A stretch of 64,000 nucleotides of DNA, taken from NCBI RefSeq assembly GCF_020184175.1, contig NC_065530.1, positions 40,649,260-40,713,259 of the forward strand, read 5' to 3'. The notes under the pieces are model-generated. The model worked only from the letters and a program-made list of their open reading frames with translations, was not told where the DNA came from and searched no databases. Position numbers and translations under genes: made by a program. The DNA comes from Aphis gossypii. Its lineage: Eukaryota; Arthropoda; Insecta; Hemiptera; Aphididae. Below, piece by piece: positions 15,401 through 27,023 of this stretch (the stretch's first letter is position 1; the number at the start of each line of letters is the position of its first letter).

Positions 15401-18400
15401 AATCTGACAGAAAATGAAGAAAGCATTAGTAATGTTGATAGTGATATCCAGAAAGATAATGATTTAGCCTTTCCGTTTTATTCAACTCGGAAAAAACATA
15501 AACCTCAAGAAAATAATGGTATTATTAAAATTATTAAAATACCATCAAACTGTCCAAAACCATTATCATATAAGCACCACCAGTGTTCTTTATCATGTAT
15601 GTTAAGGGTCCGCTATGACTATTCTAAAACACGAGATATAAATGTTTTAAGCATTCCATTACATTTTGGTTTCACAAGGTTGATAAAAACAGATAAAGAC
15701 TCAAAATTAAAAAAAGTTATCTATACCACTCCTTGCGGACGTGAAATAAACGATAAACAAACAATGTACAAATATTTGAAAGAGACAGGATATGGTAATA
15801 ACACAATGACTATTGATTTATTTGATTTTGATTATATGATAAATCCGTTGTCTTCATTTAGTGTACCCGAAAAGTATATTCGCGTACACGACATATCTTA
15901 TGAAATGGAATTCAAAACAATAAGTGTTGCCAACAGTTTGAATGATTTGGTACCAAAACATATTACGTATATAACAAAACGCAAACCAACCCCCGGTGTT
16001 AATTTAAATTTAGACCCAAAATTTTTATGTGGTTGTGATTGTACTGATAATTGCCAAGACAAAACAAAATGTTCCTGTTGGCAACTTACTTATGAGAGTA
16101 AAAAAAATTATCCAAATATAATTAAAGGTACTAACATTGGCTACAATTACAAAAGATTAGAAAGTCCACTGTACACAGGTATTTTTGAATGCAATATCAA
16201 TTGTAAATGTACAAAAACTTGTTTGAATCGTGTTGTTCAGGAACCACTGAAGACTTCACTGCAATTGTTTTTAACTGAAAATAAAGGCTGGGGAGTAAGA
16301 ACACTTACTGATATTCCTAAAGGCACATTTGTTTGTACGTTTGTTGGAGAGGTTCGCACAGAAAATGATGAAGCAATAAACGGTGATGAATACTCGGCAG
16401 ATTTAGATTTTCTCAAGACAGTTGAAGAGTTCAAAGAAGGATATGAGAGTTATGTGGCTGAAGAAGAAAGTGAAAATTGTACTAGTACATCTGATGAAGA
16501 GTTTAATCCTTCAAGTGAGATCAAGAGTAAGATGAATGTGAATAAATCTAAAATGTCATTAAGGACAAATTTACAAAACACAAACACAAAAATTGATGGC
16601 AAACACCAATTATCCAAGCTCAATACCCAAAAAAAAGTTGAAAGTAAGCACAAATCCATAATAGAACTCTTAGATAAAGACTGTGGCGTTCACATATTGG
16701 ATTCTAAGGTCAGTGGAAACATCGGTCGTTATTTCAATCATTCCTGCGATCCAAACATTTTTATTCAGAATGTTTTTGTTGACACCCATGATCTTAGATT
16801 TCCATGGATAGCATACTTTGCATTAAAAAATATTTCAGCTGGAACTGAACTAGCATGGAATTATAATTATATTATAGGGAGCGTGCCAGACAAAAAAATG
16901 AAGTGCTACTGTAAAACAAAAAAATGCAAAATCAGATTATTATAATTTTTATTTATGACAAATATCTTTTTAATTATTAAATGTTTTTTTATTCATAAGT
17001 AAACAAAATATATTATTTTTAAATGATTTATATGAAAACTATTACATTAAAATGTTGATAAAATTTCATTTGGTATTTTCTTGAACATTATTCTGTCTTT
17101 TAAAAACTGTAACAGATTACTATAGTTCAGCGGTTCCCAATCTTTTTAGTTGAGCGGACCACCAAATGTGTAAAAAAATCTTTGAGGCCCACTAATAGTA
17201 CACCTTTATATAAGTGGGCCAAGTCCCATGGGTTGAAAATCGCTGCTATAGTTGTTTACTATATTTTCATACATTATTGCAAGACTTATACAAATGTTTT
17301 TAAATAAGTGTGCTGTATGTCTTGTATTTTAAGGAAATGTTCCATTTTCAACTAATCGCCCAATTGCCCCAGTACAACAATCTTAGGAGCATAAAATTGT
17401 CCTTTTATTCAAAAAATAATACATTTATATCCTGTTTAAGTTTTCTGATAATAACATTTGATATCATTTATATTATCATTTAATATTAATATTTAAACAA
17501 TTAATTTAAAATATCCTCAAAAGTTAGTAATGGAGGTTAAAAAAATATATTTCAGACAGAGTTTGAAACCATAATAAAAGAAATGCATTTTTCAAAGCTA
17601 CTATTCTACAGTATGATAAAAGAGGTGCCTAAGTTAATATATTTTTTTTATAATCTGGTATTAGCGTTTTAGAAAATGTTTTAATAAAATTATTGAGAAT
17701 AACGTTATTTTTATGTTATCATAACTGAACATGAATGATAAAATAACTATATATATATATATATATATATTATAGAGAGAGCGTGGATTTCTATGCAATT
17801 GCATATATTTTTCCTTTTCGCAGTTTTGGATTTTTGTTAGTAATCTTTACAATTTATAATAACTTAAAGACACTGGCAAAAAATTTTTTTGCATATTTTT
17901 ACAAAATTTGAAATGTATTGCACACTAAATTTTTAAAAAGAAATGTGTAAAATAATATTTTGTTGAGTAAAAATATTAAGTATATTTTAGCTGGCATTAA
18001 ATAATAACTAAAATAAAGATAAGATGAATAATCAATGATGATAATCGTTTATGTCTAACTATAATCTTAATTTATCTTGCTGGTTAGTTTCCAACATACC
18101 ACTCAGTTATGTCGTTTGTCATTTAGCCCATAAATTGTTAATAGGTCGAAAATAAGTAATTCAATTTGCAATAAAATTTGAAAATGGATTTCTTCAACAA
18201 ACAAAGACACTGAGGTTTTCACTACTGACGGAAAAGTAGTATTTTGCAATCCTAGTGGAAAATGTATTGTTTGTGATTTTAAAAAATCATTTAAAAAATA
18301 CATAAAATTGTTCAGAAAATTCCCTATTTGTTTTTTTCAATAAGTATTTAAGTAATTAATTATAGTCAATAAATAATTTATTTTTTATTATAAGTTAATT

Positions 18401-21066
18401 TGTAAACTTTAAATAAATAAAAAAAAATGCTTGCATATTTGTTGTATATTTAGTGCATACAAATCTAAGCTCTATATTATATATATATAAGCTATATATT
18501 AGCTCGAAGTATCTGTCTATTTTTGCTTGAAAATGTATAATATATGATAACTTTTAAAAATATAAATAAATAACATAATATTATATTTTAGTCTCAATTT
18601 TTTAAGAATTAAATATAATGAATTTTCTTTTAACTTGATAAGTCAGTCTCCAATAATAACAACTAACAAATTAACAATAGGTACCTACATTTTTTTAAAA
18701 AACTAAAATTACTATGTCAAATTAATTAAAATATGTTACACTAAGTTACTTTAGTACTTCTATTAATAATAGACTATTGGGAGTTATGAAATAAAATGTT
18801 ATCAAGACATTAAAAAAAAAAAAAAAAAAAATTAGTTCCAAAATGGTTTATAATAACAAATTATTAAGTTTTATCATACTGGTTAAGTAAATATAGAAAT
18901 ATAAGTTAATGATGATAATTTTACTATAAAACCACTACTCTAAAATAGTCAATAGAATTTATTTGTATTAAAATTAATTAGTTTTAAAAGAATTCCTTTT
19001 CAGGCTTTTTCAAACAAACAGTAATACCTACAGCATAAAGATTCAATATATATAAATAGTAGAATAATTAAAATTTATAAAATAGTTAGCCGATTTAGGT
19101 AAGCAACAATATTATGAAAAATATCTTTATATTATGATTTATCATAAAATTAGAATACATTGGAATTGTGTTACAATGCATACATAATATTGCACTAATA
19201 AATACAAATAATGATAAAGTTTTCCCAAAAATATACATTTGAAGCTTTTGAAGAAATAAATGATTATCGCATTTTAAATAATATATACAATGGAATTGTG
19301 TCTCGATTATTAGTGTTTGTGATCGACTGTGCTCCCTCTTTCAAAAATTTGTATGCATCAAAAGTAAAGAAATAGGAGTGTAAACAGTACATAATATTAT
19401 ATTGAGGTATCTAGTATATAGATTAAAATCAATAAAAATAATAATTTATAATACCATGTGTAGTTTGTTATATAAATAGGATTAAAAATTATTTCATATT
19501 TTATTCCTGATATACCTACCTATTAAGTACCTATAATCATACTACTTATAGAATTGGCGTTTTAAATGGGCAATGAAATGCACGGGTTCGGCTAGTATAT
19601 ATATATTATATATAAATAAGTGATAAAAAATAATATATTTTAACTATACTTGCCCATAATTAGAGACTCGAAGCCCATGTACAATGCTCACTAAGTTTTT
19701 ACGGCACTATGTACTTCATAAAAATTTGACACACTTAGGTTAGTAGGTAATAGGAACACTTTAAAATAATTAATTTAGGTCTACAATGAAATATTTTATA
19801 AGTAAATATTGAATTTAGAAGCATAAAAGGTTACAAATGTTCAATATCTTGTAATTTTTTCATAAAATTTTCAAGGTTAAAGTTTAAAAAAATAATGTAA
19901 AAAATTATAATTTAATGAATTGTTCAAATATTGGATATTATTTTTGAACTACTTCAAAAAACATATTTATTCTATAAAACTTTAAATCATTTTTAGGATT
20001 ATATGTTAGGTTAGGTTACCTACTTATTAATGTTTAAAACAACAAATTATTTGTTAAATATCCAACTTAAATATTAAATAATATTATGAAAAAATGATTT
20101 AAATTACAAAGTTTTAGAGACCTTATCAAACCAATTCTGTTATGGTAAATGCATTGAGTATATACTTGACAGATGACAAATATGAGTGAAATGCCTTTTT
20201 AACTCAATAATAGATAATATTGCTAACTCACCATTTGATGATTTTAAGTCTCTGTGGATCAATGATATTGGTGCACCGTTATGCAGATAGTTCATGCCTC
20301 TGGCAATTTGAATGGCCCAATCAACAAGTACGTCTGGTCGTATTTTCCTTCCCATCAGAACACGATTAAGCGAACCCCCCCGGGCGTACTCCATAATGAG
20401 GCACAGATTTGGAATTTGTAAACAGACGCCCAACATGGACACAATGTTCTCGTTGTCCAGTAACCAAAAGAGGTTGGCCTCCTGTTTGACATTCTTCACT
20501 GTCTCACTAATGTCTTCGTCTGGGTCCTGGCGCGCAGCCTTGACAGCCACTTCTTTGTTGTTCCAATAGCCGCGGTAAACCTTGCCAAAACCGCCGACGC
20601 CAATGACCTCTTCAAGTTCGAGCTCGCCAAAATCGATTTCGGTGATATGAGCATTGCCCACCACCGTAGTCACATTCTCCAAGATATTGTTCTCAGTGAC
20701 AAAATTGGCCGGAAATATGCCCACTTTGTCGCCGAGCTTTCCCGTCCACCAGCCCTCGTCGCCGGATATCTTGGCGTCCGTGGACAGCACCTCGACGATG
20801 TCGCCTCGCTTGAGGCTAAGCTCGTCCTCGCCCTGTGCCTCATAGTTGTAGATGGCCGTCCACAGTGGCAGGTTGGCGGCGGCCGTCTGGTGCTGGTGAT
20901 TGGTGGCGTACTTGTTCGTGTAGTACGCCGACGAGGTAGTGGTGTTCGCGTACGCGGCGTTCGAGCCGTGGAACTTTGTGGTCCGAGACGGAGAGTAAGG
21001 ATTGCGCAAGTTGGGACTTCCGAAACCAGGGCCTAGGTGTTCCATGGACGTCGACGCCGGAGGCAT
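3169..21066 (-). CDS. slpr: Mixed-lineage kinase (MLK, slipper-like), MAP3K
   Basis: A MAP3K that links Rac/Cdc42 to JNK signalling. Coding exons on the minus strand: 21066-20232, 9090-8910, 8102-7954, 7883-7708, 7626-7606, 7542-7281, 7203-7090, then 5394-5144 (stop) or 5394-5194 joined to 3473-3169 (stop). All junctions have GT/AG and keep frame, giving 662 or 747 aa. Order: SH3 about 68-125; kinase from about 152, with glycine loop GVGGFG 156-161, Lys176 in VAVK, HRDLKSSN 271-278 split across an intron, DFG 299-301 and APE; a coiled coil/leucine zipper about 425-500; CRIB motif from residue 537 (ISSPS then DFRHTITVQH across a junction). The short tail with conserved GVKGKTWGPSTFHQRER follows. 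The start is the first ATG in frame with SH3. The first coding intron (11.1 kb) contains the SETDB1 gene on the other strand. The family is certain; the 3' end is not. Confidence 0.93.
5144..5394 (-). CDS. slpr: Alternative terminal exon of the MLK gene
   Basis: The acceptor TTTCAG at 5396-5395 joins the previous exon in phase and gives the conserved block LPADGVKGKTWGPSTFHQRE. Reading through ends in an acidic tail (KDDDDD) and stop TAA 5146-5144. A variant poly(A) signal ATTAAA lies on the minus strand about 120 nt downstream (5022-5017). An internal donor at 5193-5192 would skip the acidic tail and join exon 3473. Both forms are open in frame, so two 3' ends are plausible; only transcripts can decide. 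Confidence 0.7.
7606..7626 (-). CDS. slpr: 21-nt microexon in the MLK leucine zipper
   Basis: On the minus strand, an AG at 7628-7627 precedes GCTTTTAAATCTAAAGAAGAA, followed by the strong donor GTAAGT at 7605. It is phase 0 on both sides and encodes AFKSKEE (residues 448-454) between the exons ending in RMKEK and starting with ELRCREEEL. Skipping it also keeps frame. Seven residues are exactly one coiled-coil heptad, so inclusion lengthens the dimerisation helix without changing its register. Confidence 0.8.
8248..8403. mobile_element. Small hAT-like MITE in an MLK intron
   Basis: The left end CAAAGGTTCCCAAAC and the right end (minus strand GTAATGTTTTCCAAAC) are imperfect inverted repeats. 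ACTAAAG flanks both sides (8241-8247 and 8404-8410), a 7-of-8 match to an 8-bp duplication. It is 156 bp with no open frame. Confidence 0.65.
9091..11899. other. MLK intron upstream of the nested SETDB1 gene
   Basis: No coding exon recognised. Around 9727-9893 there are several ATATCG-type repeats (CGATATCGCGATATT, ATCAATATCG) ending near CCAGCACTATA, which resembles the ATATCGAT-rich end of some hAT elements, but I could not define a second end. The open frame at 11179-11499 on the minus strand has no recognisable domain. Confidence 0.5.
11950..12194 (+). promoter_or_regulatory. egg: Likely 5' UTR exon and intron of SETDB1
   Basis: A donor (ACAAAG then GTAACT, GT at 12106-12107) and the acceptor TTGTTGTTACAG ending at 12194 define an 88-89 nt intron directly before the ATG at 12196. 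A non-coding first exon ending near 12105 is therefore likely, with transcription starting somewhere in about 11950-12060. No clear TATA box was identified. Confidence 0.5.
12196..16945 (+). CDS. egg: Histone H3K9 methyltransferase SETDB1/eggless
   Basis: Trimethylates histone H3 Lys9 and silences transposons. Two coding exons, 12196-13124 and 14983-16945, join in phase (AG then A) to give 963 aa. Domain order: an N-terminal Cys pair region (about 23-43); IIELSDSDDS at 77-86, a likely SUMO-interacting motif; Tudor repeats about 214-266 and 272-335, the second split by the intron, and probably a third near 370-425; MBD about 505-600; pre-SET cysteines CGCDC...CSCW from about 658; SET from about 736 with NHSCDPN near 895 and HDLRFPW; post-SET CYCKTKKC then IRLL. 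The SET is bifurcated by an acidic Ser/Lys-rich insert of about 115 residues, short for the family. The usual WDYNY reads WNYNY here. The gene lies on the opposite strand inside an MLK intron. Confidence 0.95.
13125..14982 (+). other. SETDB1 intron with an inserted MITE
   Basis: A 1.86-kb intron bounded by AG-GTTTGT and TGTTTCAG. Apart from the inverted-repeat element at 14213-14745 it is plain AT-rich sequence with no supported exon. Confidence 0.75.
14213..14745. mobile_element. MITE in the SETDB1 intron
   Basis: The left end TGATTAGGGCTCGGAAGTTG and the right end (minus strand TGATTAAGGTTTGGAAGTTG) form inverted repeats of about 23 bp with few mismatches. The interior repeats ACATAAAAATG and AAATGTCCTTAAAA several times and has no open frame. 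Length is 533 bp. A similar element is at about 41261-41720. No target duplication was resolved, so the superfamily is uncertain. Confidence 0.6.
17128..17245. mobile_element. 118-bp hAT MITE with perfect 8-bp target duplication
   Basis: The ends are CAGCGGTTCCCAATC on the left and, on the minus strand, CAGCGATTTTCAACC on the right, typical hAT termini. CTATAGTT is present directly on both sides (17120-17127 and 17246-17253), a perfect 8-bp target-site duplication. It is non-coding and sits just downstream of SETDB1 in the MLK intron. Confidence 0.85.
17749..17770. repeat. TA dinucleotide microsatellite
   Basis: An uninterrupted run of about ten TA units in otherwise unique AT-rich DNA. Confidence 0.85.
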
Positions 21067-21285
21067 TCGTTACTGCTGCTACCTGATTTCTACAGCGTCA
21101 CTGCGATGGTCCCGTCCGACGGACACTGACATCATTCTCAGATGCCACCGATCGCGCGATTCGTCATTCGTGTCGTCGTCGCACAGGTACGATATTTTTA
21201 TTGTTATTATTATTATTGTTGTTAAACGTTAAATTATTATTATTCCGGCTGCAACACATATATTATAATATTTGGTGGTTCACGG

Positions 21286-21321
<36 letters not shown>

Positions 21322-23111
21322 GATCGGCTTATCAATGTTGTTGTAGTCGTACAATCTTGCGTGTGCGCCTTGTCACGTCTCGTCAGTGAAGTCACTACTC
21401 ACTATTATAAATTTGCCAAGAGCTATTGCCTATTTCCAATGTAATAATAATATGATATTGTTTAATTGTTATAACGTTGGATGTCCGGCGGCTGCAAAAC
21501 GTTTCGTGGCGGAATTATACTATCCAGTATCCGCTAACGTCACCAATACTCAATTACTCAATGCTCACCACCACTAGAATCATAGATAATAAAATAAAAA
21601 ATAAGTATCTTCATTATCTACCATGAAAACGCGTCGAATTATAATTTAACGAAAAAATAAACCAAAATAAACATAAAAAACCCGTAAGTACATTAAATGA
21701 ATATGAAAAATATCAATAATGAGGTGAAAATAATGAAAATACTATAATACCTGTACTTAAGTATTTAATTTTAACGTGAATGTTCGATCGCCATTTTGAA
21801 TTTTTAAATGCTGTAATCTCTGTTATCTTTTGTTTGATACGAAAATATATAATCAAAAAATAATATAATAATATGTTTATTATTATTTATTAATTATCTA
21901 AAAATATCTATTACACTATGATATAATTCAAGGTAAATCCACCTACTATTTTTATTATTTTTTATCGTCGTCGTCATCTTTATTAAAAGTTTTCATTTTC
22001 ATTTTGTGAAACAATTCCAATTATCAAAATTATTTATAAATATGTAATAAAAGTTAGTTAGATATTTTAATAGTTAAGTATATAAATCTTAAATTACCGA
22101 ATGTTATGGAAATTACAGAAACACTTTACACTAGTGAAGACACAATTTTATCTCATTATAGACTATAGTACTTACTACTTCATTATATTTTATGCTTTAA
22201 TCTAAAATCAATAAATCAACCAAAACTGTCATCATTTGTAAATATAAAATAATTATAAAATTATAACATTATAACTTACTATTACTCTCGTTGACGATAG
22301 TATAATATCGATAAAATCTATATTTTATCTACATTGTGATTTCGTTTTTAAGTTATATATTATTGTTTTGTAGGACGTATATTATAAGTAGGTACTTACT
22401 ACTTTATATTATAGTACTTTAGCCTTTAAACATCTTTTCACTATTGCAGTATAATTTATTGTAAGTGTTGCTACATTTAATTATAAATGTGAAGTTGTCT
22501 ATTTTCATTATTGTAATCATTTAAAACTCGGAAAAAATATTGAAATATCGAACTATGAATGCTGGTGGACTGTGGACAGCAAACTTAGTTTACAAAATGT
22601 GGGCAAACTCCCAAGTTCTGACTTCAACTGATTTAGTTATAGTATTAGTGTGAAGTGTCTTCTAAATTAATTATTAATTTATAAATAGGTTATTTTAAAA
22701 TGTAGGTGTATAATTTATCGAATAAATTTATTAGTAGAATCTTAAAAGAGTCTTAATAATCTTTATTTTTTTTTAATTTTTCTGATTTATTCTTATTTCA
22801 TTTTTACAGTACTTTTTAAATAATGTTTTTATACCTAACGAGGGTTATAATTTATTTAAAAATATTTTTAAAGCAAATCATGAGAAAAATAAGTTATTTT
22901 TATACTGATGTCTTTTAAGAGAAATTATAAATTAAAATCTTATTTACTACTATTGCTTACCTAAAGATTTAATTTCAGTATCAATATTGTGCTTACTACT
23001 TTTGTTCTCTGTATTGTATAGCACTTTTTCAATAAAACGGATTAAAAATTAAAATATTTTAAAAGACTATAAGACTTGGTGCTCAAAGCTAGTGATACGT
23101 ATTTCCTGACA
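21067..23111. promoter_or_regulatory. Divergent intergenic region between MLK and BBS8
   Basis: The two genes are transcribed away from each other across about 2 kb. The MLK-proximal part (21067-21200) is GC-richer and probably 5' UTR. A TTA trinucleotide run lies at about 21289-21319. The rest is AT-rich with no recognisable TATA box or exon, and I cannot place either start site. Confidence 0.5.
21289..21319. repeat. TTA trinucleotide microsatellite
   Basis: About ten tandem TTA units in the presumed upstream region of the MLK gene. Confidence 0.85.
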
Positions 23112-26100
23112 ATGGACGATACCAAAGTGATTGCTTCACTCGATACTTTCTACTCTGCGTGCATGGATTTACGGAAACACAACTATGACAGATGCATTGA
23201 AAGCTGTACAATAATTTTATCAAAAAACCCTTATGATCAAGTAAGTTATAATTACTTTAATCACCATATAATTGCTATTTTTAATTATTATAATATAAGT
23301 TCTGCTTAATGTGAAAGGAACATCAGTACACCAGATATTTATTTTGGTTATATCAACCAATTTATTCTATTAAATAATATTATAATTAAGTAGATGTTCT
23401 TACATAAATGTCATAAAATACACCTATAAAGTTTAGATTGACTCCAGTTCTTCTTTTGGGAAGAATGACCATACATATTTTATCATATAAGATGAAAAAA
23501 TAATCAAAGTAACCATGCAAATACTATATACAACTACTTTATTACTAGTAATATACAAACATCTATAGTAAAATATTATACTATTCATAGTCATCAAACG
23601 ATTCAACAAGAAAGAAATAGTTAACAGTTATTCCCTTAAGACAGACTAATCAAATATAGACTACACAGAAAACACTGCAAGACTAAGAATAAATGAGAAA
23701 ATCATAAAAATAATTACTTTAAATAGATGATACCATAAACCATTTATCTCATTTAACTAGGAGTCGAGTCTAGGAATATAAAATTTTATATTTTATGGTA
23801 TATTTTTAAGATTTTACTTAGTAAACTTCCTAGTAGTTATTGTAATTATAATTTACTTTAGTTTTTCTTGAGTAATTTTTATGTTTTTAACAATGATTCA
23901 TATAGTTACTATCAAAATTTTAAATGTAAACTTTTTTCTTGTATGATTCCACTCATTTAAATACATTCAATGAAATAGTATAATCTGTTAGAACATTGAA
24001 CTCTTCCTATATGTATTTGTGCCCATTTTATACTTAATACCTAGGTTTGACTAAGGTTATAGTTCTTAATAATTTTCCAAGTACATTTGGATGTATTTTA
24101 ATTGTAAGCAAACTTACATAAATTTTATTTCTCAACTTGTATCTAATTCATAAATTATTTTTGTGTGTTTTAACTGTTTTAAGGCAGCGTGGGCTTTAAA
24201 AATGCGTGCATTAACTGAGCAACTGTCCATTGATGATATTGAAGCAGAAGAAGAAGGCATTGCTGATTCTTACTTTAACTCAGATGCAATAGCTGAAAAT
24301 GCTAGAGTAGGTACATCTTTAAGAACAGCACAAGACACTAGTAACCAAAGGTAAGAGTGTATCAGTTTCATTTTCTAATGTTTAGTTAATTCATAAAGTT
24401 AACTTAAAATTAAAATTAAAACTGAATAATTTTCTATTGTTTATTTGTAGGCCTCGGACAGTTGGTGGAAGACCCTTAAGTGGTATAGTTCGTCCATCAA
24501 CTTCATCTGCTGGTGGCAATAATTTACAATTGGCTTTGAAGACACCACGCACTGTTGGTTCCTCAAGACCATTGACTTCTCAAACAGCTAGAAACATACG
24601 CCTTGGTACTGCGTCAATGGTCTCTCAAATTGATGGTCCTTTTATTAATATATCTCGTTTAAATTTTCCTAAATATGCATCTGATAAACAACTTTCAAAA
24701 TTGTTATTCAACTATATCTACTATCAACAGAATGATATTAGAAATGTAAGGGTATATGAATGGCTGTTTAATGTTTTAGTTATTAATGTTAAAATGTATT
24801 TGTATGTATTTTGAATACTTAATTTAGGCATTAGACTTTGCTGTGGAAGCAACTAAATTTTGCAACTTTAAGGACCCTTGGTGGAAAGTGCAGTTGGGCA
24901 AATGTTACGTAATGTTAGGATTACTACGAGATGGGGAGGCACAGTTTAGATCTGCTTTACAACATGGGCCTAATATTGAAGTATTCTTACGTCTTTCTCG
25001 ATTATTTATTCGCCTTGACCAGCCTTTAAGTTCGTTAGACATTTGTCAGAAAGCCATGTCTTGGTTTCCGCATGAAGTTACATTACTTATAGAGATTGCT
25101 AGGTATAACGAAAAATAATTGTAATTTTATTTTTTTTTTATTATATTTCTGGCACATGTGATTTCATCAACGTCCACGGAAGTAGTATCAGCACTTTATT
25201 TTTATAATGTATTATAGATGATATTTTTTTTCACATTGCTATTACACAGCCAAACACATTCAATTCTGCTGACTAAATATAAAGCAAATTTGTATAAAAT
25301 TGCACAAGGGAGGCCCCTATCATTGTAGAAATTAAATTAGTATACTTTTTAATTTTAATTTATATTTAATTCAGCTTTATAATTAATGTGCAATAGTTAT
25401 ATTGCCTTATACACATACCACTAATATTATAGTTAACAATTTGTTAAGTAATTATTACTTATTTAAAAAAATTATATTTAGGTTTGTATTTTGTTTCAGA
25501 ATATTTGAAGGTCTAAATAATATACCAATGTCAGTTAAATACTACAGAGATATACTTGAATTAGATGCTACAGATATGGAATCTATTGCATGTATTGGAT
25601 TACATCATTTTTATTCTGATCAGCCTGAGGTAGCCCTAAGATATTATAGGTAGGATAACTAGGTGTTAAATAAAATTTTTTTTTTTTTGATATTTTCTTT
25701 TGTGTTTAAGTTAAAATTTAAAACCTTAATAATATTGTTGTTTCATACAGGAGACTGCTACAAATGGGTTTATACAATGCTGAGCTCTTTAATAACCTAG
25801 GACTGTGCTCATTCTATGCCCAACAATTTGATGTGGTTACTGCCTGTTTTGAAAATGCATTAAGATTAGCGTTGGATGATAATGCAGCTGACGTCTGGTA
25901 CAATATCAGTCATGTGGCAATTGTATGCATCTATATGAAATGTCTATTAATAAGAATAGTTTTTAATATTATGCATTTTTCAGGGTTTTGGAGATTTAGA
26001 TATAGCTGAGCACAGTTTGCATTTAACATTATCTTTAAATAGTTCCCATGGTGCAGCTCTAAATAACTTAGCTGTATTACAGTGGCGTAAAAACAATGTG

Positions 26101-26772
26101 TCTCAGGCTGAATCCTTGTTAAACTCTGCAATAGCAGCTGAAGATCATCTTTATGAACCACATTATAACAGAGCTTTACTAGCTCAAGAGGTAATGACTC
26201 AGTGCTTAAGCTACATAAATAAACTGTGTTAAGTTAAACTTAAAAATCTCAAATAAGGGTTTTGAATAAAAATTTAAACCATTTACATTTTTTTAGATTA
26301 AATTTTAGTAGAACAATAATAAGAAACAACATTTTTGAATTTTATATTACATTACTCAAACTTATATTTTGTATACTATTACTTTAACTTAATTATGTTT
26401 TAACTGATATTTAAAAATATTGATTAATCTTAAAACATAAATGAAATATATCTATGATAGATTGGATTGTTGAACTTTTCTTGGATAAAAGCTCTTTTAC
26501 ACAAAAGAAAACATCAAATAATATGAATGTAATATATCTTTTGTAGTATATTAAAGAAATATTTAAATTAAATAAGATATTATGTAAATATTAAATAATT
26601 TATAACAATACATTATATTACTAAATAGTAAATTAATAATATTTTCTTTTTCCAGGAAGGTGATCACCAAACAAGTTATGCTATGGTAAAGAAGTCGCTT
26701 TCAATATATCCTAATCATTACAATTCTAGAGATATTTTAAACGAATTAAAAAAATATTTTTCTAGTCTTTAA
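23112..26772 (+). CDS. BBS8: BBSome subunit BBS8 / TTC8 (TPR protein)
   Basis: A subunit of the BBSome, the coat that moves membrane proteins in cilia. Eight coding exons: 23112-23240, 24184-24350, 24451-24745, 24828-25102, 25500-25649, 25751-25922, 25984-26190 and 26656-26772. All have GT/AG and matching phases, and the sum is 503 aa, the usual length for TTC8. Family marks include NPYDQ then AAWALK at the first junction, RPLSGIVRPST and RLGTASM, DGPFINISRLN, and in the TPR array HFYSDQPEVALRYYRRLLQMG, LFNNLGLCSFYAQQFD, ADVWYNISHVAIG and NNLAVLQWRK. The N-terminal third is a Thr/Arg/Pro-rich linker; TPR helices fill the rest. The ATG at 23112 is preferred because an upstream in-frame stretch lacks an ATG. 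AATAAA occurs near 26921. Confidence 0.95.
23241..24183 (+). other. First coding intron of BBS8
   Basis: A 943-bp AT-rich intron with donor GTAAGT and acceptor TTTTAAG. Nothing else recognised. Confidence 0.8.
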
Positions 26773-27023
26773 AAATGAATAGTTTAGTCTATAATTTATT
26801 AATTAATTGTATAGTTGTATCTCTTTGGTCAAATCTTTAACATGTAATTAAGGATGACATTATAATTAAATATTATCTATCAGGTAACATTTTTTTTTTT
26901 ACTTATAAACAAACTGGTTGAAATAAATATATATGTTTTTTTTTTTTTTTGCTTTGTAACATTTTTGTTGAAATCGTCTAATATAGAGTGAATTAATAAT
27001 TGGTCGTTTTGGATTAAGATATG

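Larger units (their letters stand above)
16946..20231. other. 3' flank of SETDB1 and remaining MLK intron
   Basis: Non-coding, AT-rich. It holds a hAT MITE (17128-17245), a TA dinucleotide run (about 17749-17770), a poly-A run near 18811-18829 and no supported exon. SETDB1 transcripts probably end shortly after 16945, where ATTAAA occurs near 16976. Confidence 0.6.

Noticed and set aside
20647..21036. Long plus-strand open frame of about 129 codons
   Set aside because: It is the antisense shadow of the GC-rich SH3-containing first exon of the MLK gene.
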